A stretch of 8,148 bases of DNA from an uncultured Sphingobacteriales bacterium (lineage in GTDB: Bacteria > Bacteroidota > Bacteroidia > Chitinophagales > Chitinophagaceae). The DNA lies in the NCBI GenBank assembly GCA_946887085.1, contig CAMPKG010000148.1:1-8148 (forward strand), in the 5' to 3' direction. Shown in pieces: positions 7,177 to 8,148 of this stretch (position 1 is the stretch's first letter; each line of letters starts with the position of its first letter). The translations under genes were made by a program, and so were the position numbers. Under the pieces are notes generated by a model. The model worked only from the letters and a program-made list of their open reading frames with translations, did not search any database and was not told the origin of the DNA.

Positions 7177-7198
7177 CAGTAAAACATTTGTAATCTTG
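7166..7198 (+). promoter_or_regulatory. Predicted rho promoter (TTTG ... TAATCTTG)
   Basis: TTTG at 7166-7169 and TAATCTTG at 7191-7198 are separated by 21 bases. They resemble the Bacteroidota -33 (TTTG) and -7 (TAnnTTTG) elements, with one mismatch in the latter. Transcription would begin at about 7203-7205 and give a leader of about 145 nt before the rho ATG. The -33 box sits inside the right arm of the preceding terminator-like hairpin. Confidence 0.5.
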
Positions 7199-7202
7199 CA
7201 GC

Positions 7203-7348
7203 AGAGGGACACCAGTTTCCCTTCCTTTCGTTCAGTAATCTGAATTTTCCCATTTCTTTTTTAGAGACAACAACCGTAAAAAGAGATTATTTAAGTCAGT
7301 TATTACTTTTAATGAATTACATATTACCCCTTTTGAAAAAAGGTTAGA
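7203..7348 (+). promoter_or_regulatory. Long pyrimidine-rich leader of rho, possible autoregulatory region
   Basis: The first part of the leader is C/T-rich and poor in G: positions 7211-7262 hold 40 pyrimidines in 52 bases and only four Gs. This is the kind of RNA that Rho binds. Within it TTCAG (7231-7235) and CTGAA (7240-7244) form a small perfect stem with a four-base loop, followed by T-rich sequence. The remainder is A/T-rich. In E. coli rho is autoregulated by attenuation in its leader. That the same happens here is inference. Confidence 0.35.
7329..7343 (+). promoter_or_regulatory. Small hairpin overlapping the purine-rich start region of rho
   Basis: CCTTTT (7329-7334) pairs with AAAAGG (7338-7343) around a three-base GAA loop. 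It ends five bases before the rho ATG. The right arm contains AAGG, the only Shine-Dalgarno-like word here, so folding would hide it. The stem is short and its stability low. Confidence 0.25.
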
Positions 7349-8148
7349 ATGCCATACGATATTTTACAGCTGAACGATATGCTCGTTCCGGAACTTGTGG
7401 ATGTTGCAGAACGAATGAAGATCAAAAATCCACGTGGCCTCGATAAACAAACTCTTATTTATAAAATTTTGGATCAGCAAGCATTGAACACCGACAAAAC
7501 CGCGGCTGGCGAAGACGACGCAAAGAAGCGTCGTACACCCCGCAAGAAGACAGAAGAGACAGCGCCCGCAAAAGCCGCCGGCAACACAGAAGATACTGGC
7601 AGAAAACAGCGTGCACGTAAGCCAAAGGGCGAAACCGCACCCGCAGCTGAAGACGGACAGGATACTTCCGTGCCGGCCGGATGGTCTGAGCTGATGAATA
7701 ATATCGATGAAACTCCTGCAAAGGAAAATGTAAAAGTAACGGCAACTGTAGGCGAGGAAGCAGGTATCGTAATGCCGCCGGCTACGGAAAACCCCGTGCA
7801 AGCGCCGCAACAACCGTCCGCGGAGCCCCGGCAACACCAGCAGGGCAAACACCAGCATCAGCGCCGCGAGCAGCAGCAAAGCAATTTCAACGTCGAATTT
7901 GACGGCGTAGTGGCGAGCGAAGGTGTGCTGGAAATGATGCCGGATGGCTATGGTTTCCTGCGCAGCAGCGATTATAACTACCTGAGTTCCCCGGATGATA
8001 TCTATGTATCTCCATCCCAGATAAAATTGTTTGGCCTGAAGACGGGCGATACCGTCCGCGGTAGTGTCCGCCCTCCGAAGGCAGGTGAGAAATATTTTGC
8101 TCTACTTAAAGTAGATTCGATAAACGGTCGCGACCCGGATGAGATCAG
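7349..8148 (+). CDS. rho: Transcription termination factor Rho, N-terminal part (runs off right edge)
   Basis: I translated 266 codons from the ATG at 7349. An in-frame stop at 7334-7336 rules out a much earlier start. Residues 1-45 are the Rho N-terminal helical (SAP-like) domain ([20 protein letters not shown]). Residues 46-182 are a long low-complexity insert, rich in Lys/Arg, Ala, Pro and Glu and ending in a Gln/His/Arg-rich stretch at 161-177. Residues 183-256 are the cold-shock-like primary RNA-binding domain with DGYGFLRS (199-206), [11 protein letters not shown] (215-225), [12 protein letters not shown] and KYFALLKV. These are nearly the same as in E. coli Rho, which lacks the insert. 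The ATPase/translocase half, with the Walker motifs, Q-loop and R-loop, lies past the window edge. Rho is a hexameric RNA helicase that ends transcription of untranslated RNA. It appears to have its own promoter and a long leader. Confidence 0.95.
   Translation, partial: MPYDILQLNDMLVPELVDVAERMKIKNPRGLDKQTLIYKILDQQALNTDKTAAGEDDAKKRRTPRKKTEETAPAKAAGNTEDTGRKQRARKPKGETAPAAEDGQDTSVPAGWSELMNNIDETPAKENVKVTATVGEEAGIVMPPATENPVQAPQQPSAEPRQHQQGKHQHQRREQQQSNFNVEFDGVVASEGVLEMMPDGYGFLRSSDYNYLSSPDDIYVSPSQIKLFGLKTGDTVRGSVRPPKAGEKYFALLKVDSINGRDPDEI

Noticed and set aside
7364..7879. Minus-strand open frames opposite rho, including Cys/Ala- and Phe-rich ones that look like membrane proteins
   Set aside because: They are reverse translations of the low-complexity Rho insert. 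The forward frame is unmistakably Rho, with conserved domains on both sides of the insert.
1..8148. CRISPR array, mobile element, tRNA or rRNA genes, or a defence system
   Set aside because: No regularly spaced repeats, no transposase or integrase frames, no terminal inverted repeats with target duplications and no RNA gene signature were seen on either strand.

Overview
The window looks like ordinary chromosomal DNA from a member of the Bacteroidota, most likely the Chitinophagaceae or a close relative. This rests on the style of the proteins (a Rho with a long disordered insert, a ComEC of the Bacteroidota type, a single-chain dehydrogenase/hydratase with the FadN domain order), on promoters resembling the Bacteroidota -33/-7 type (TTTG and TAnnTTTG), and on the near absence of Shine-Dalgarno sequences. 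The family-level placement is inference; no 16S or other marker is present.

Layout. The left 4.9 kb is a tight leftward block on the minus strand. It runs from a bifunctional 3-hydroxyacyl-CoA dehydrogenase/enoyl-CoA hydratase (4887 to 2374), to a secreted or periplasmic tetratricopeptide-repeat protein (2350 to 530), to the N-terminal part of a ComEC/Rec2 DNA-uptake channel (512, running off the left edge). The gaps are 23 and 17 bases, so one transcript is likely, although the three functions (fatty-acid oxidation, a TPR scaffold, DNA uptake) have no obvious link.

A 181-base divergent intergenic region (4888-5068) separates this block from the rightward genes. It holds two pairs of short direct repeats and a pheS promoter element so close to the ATG that the transcript is probably leaderless or nearly so. 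To its right are pheS (phenylalanyl-tRNA synthetase alpha subunit, complete), an NAD(P)-dependent extended SDR/epimerase-like protein (complete), and the 5' part of rho (transcription termination factor, running off the right edge).

The 80-base gap between pheS and the epimerase holds an imperfect inverted repeat with a T-rich tail. The end of the epimerase gene forms a hairpin that also contains the -33 box of the rho promoter. The rho leader is about 145 nt long, pyrimidine-rich and poor in G, which would fit autoregulation by Rho.

I see no mobile element, CRISPR array, tRNA or rRNA, phage gene or defence system. The window is mainly housekeeping. The points worth a second look are regulatory (the divergent region, the terminator/promoter overlap, the rho leader), plus the disordered insert in Rho and the unusual company of the beta-oxidation gene.
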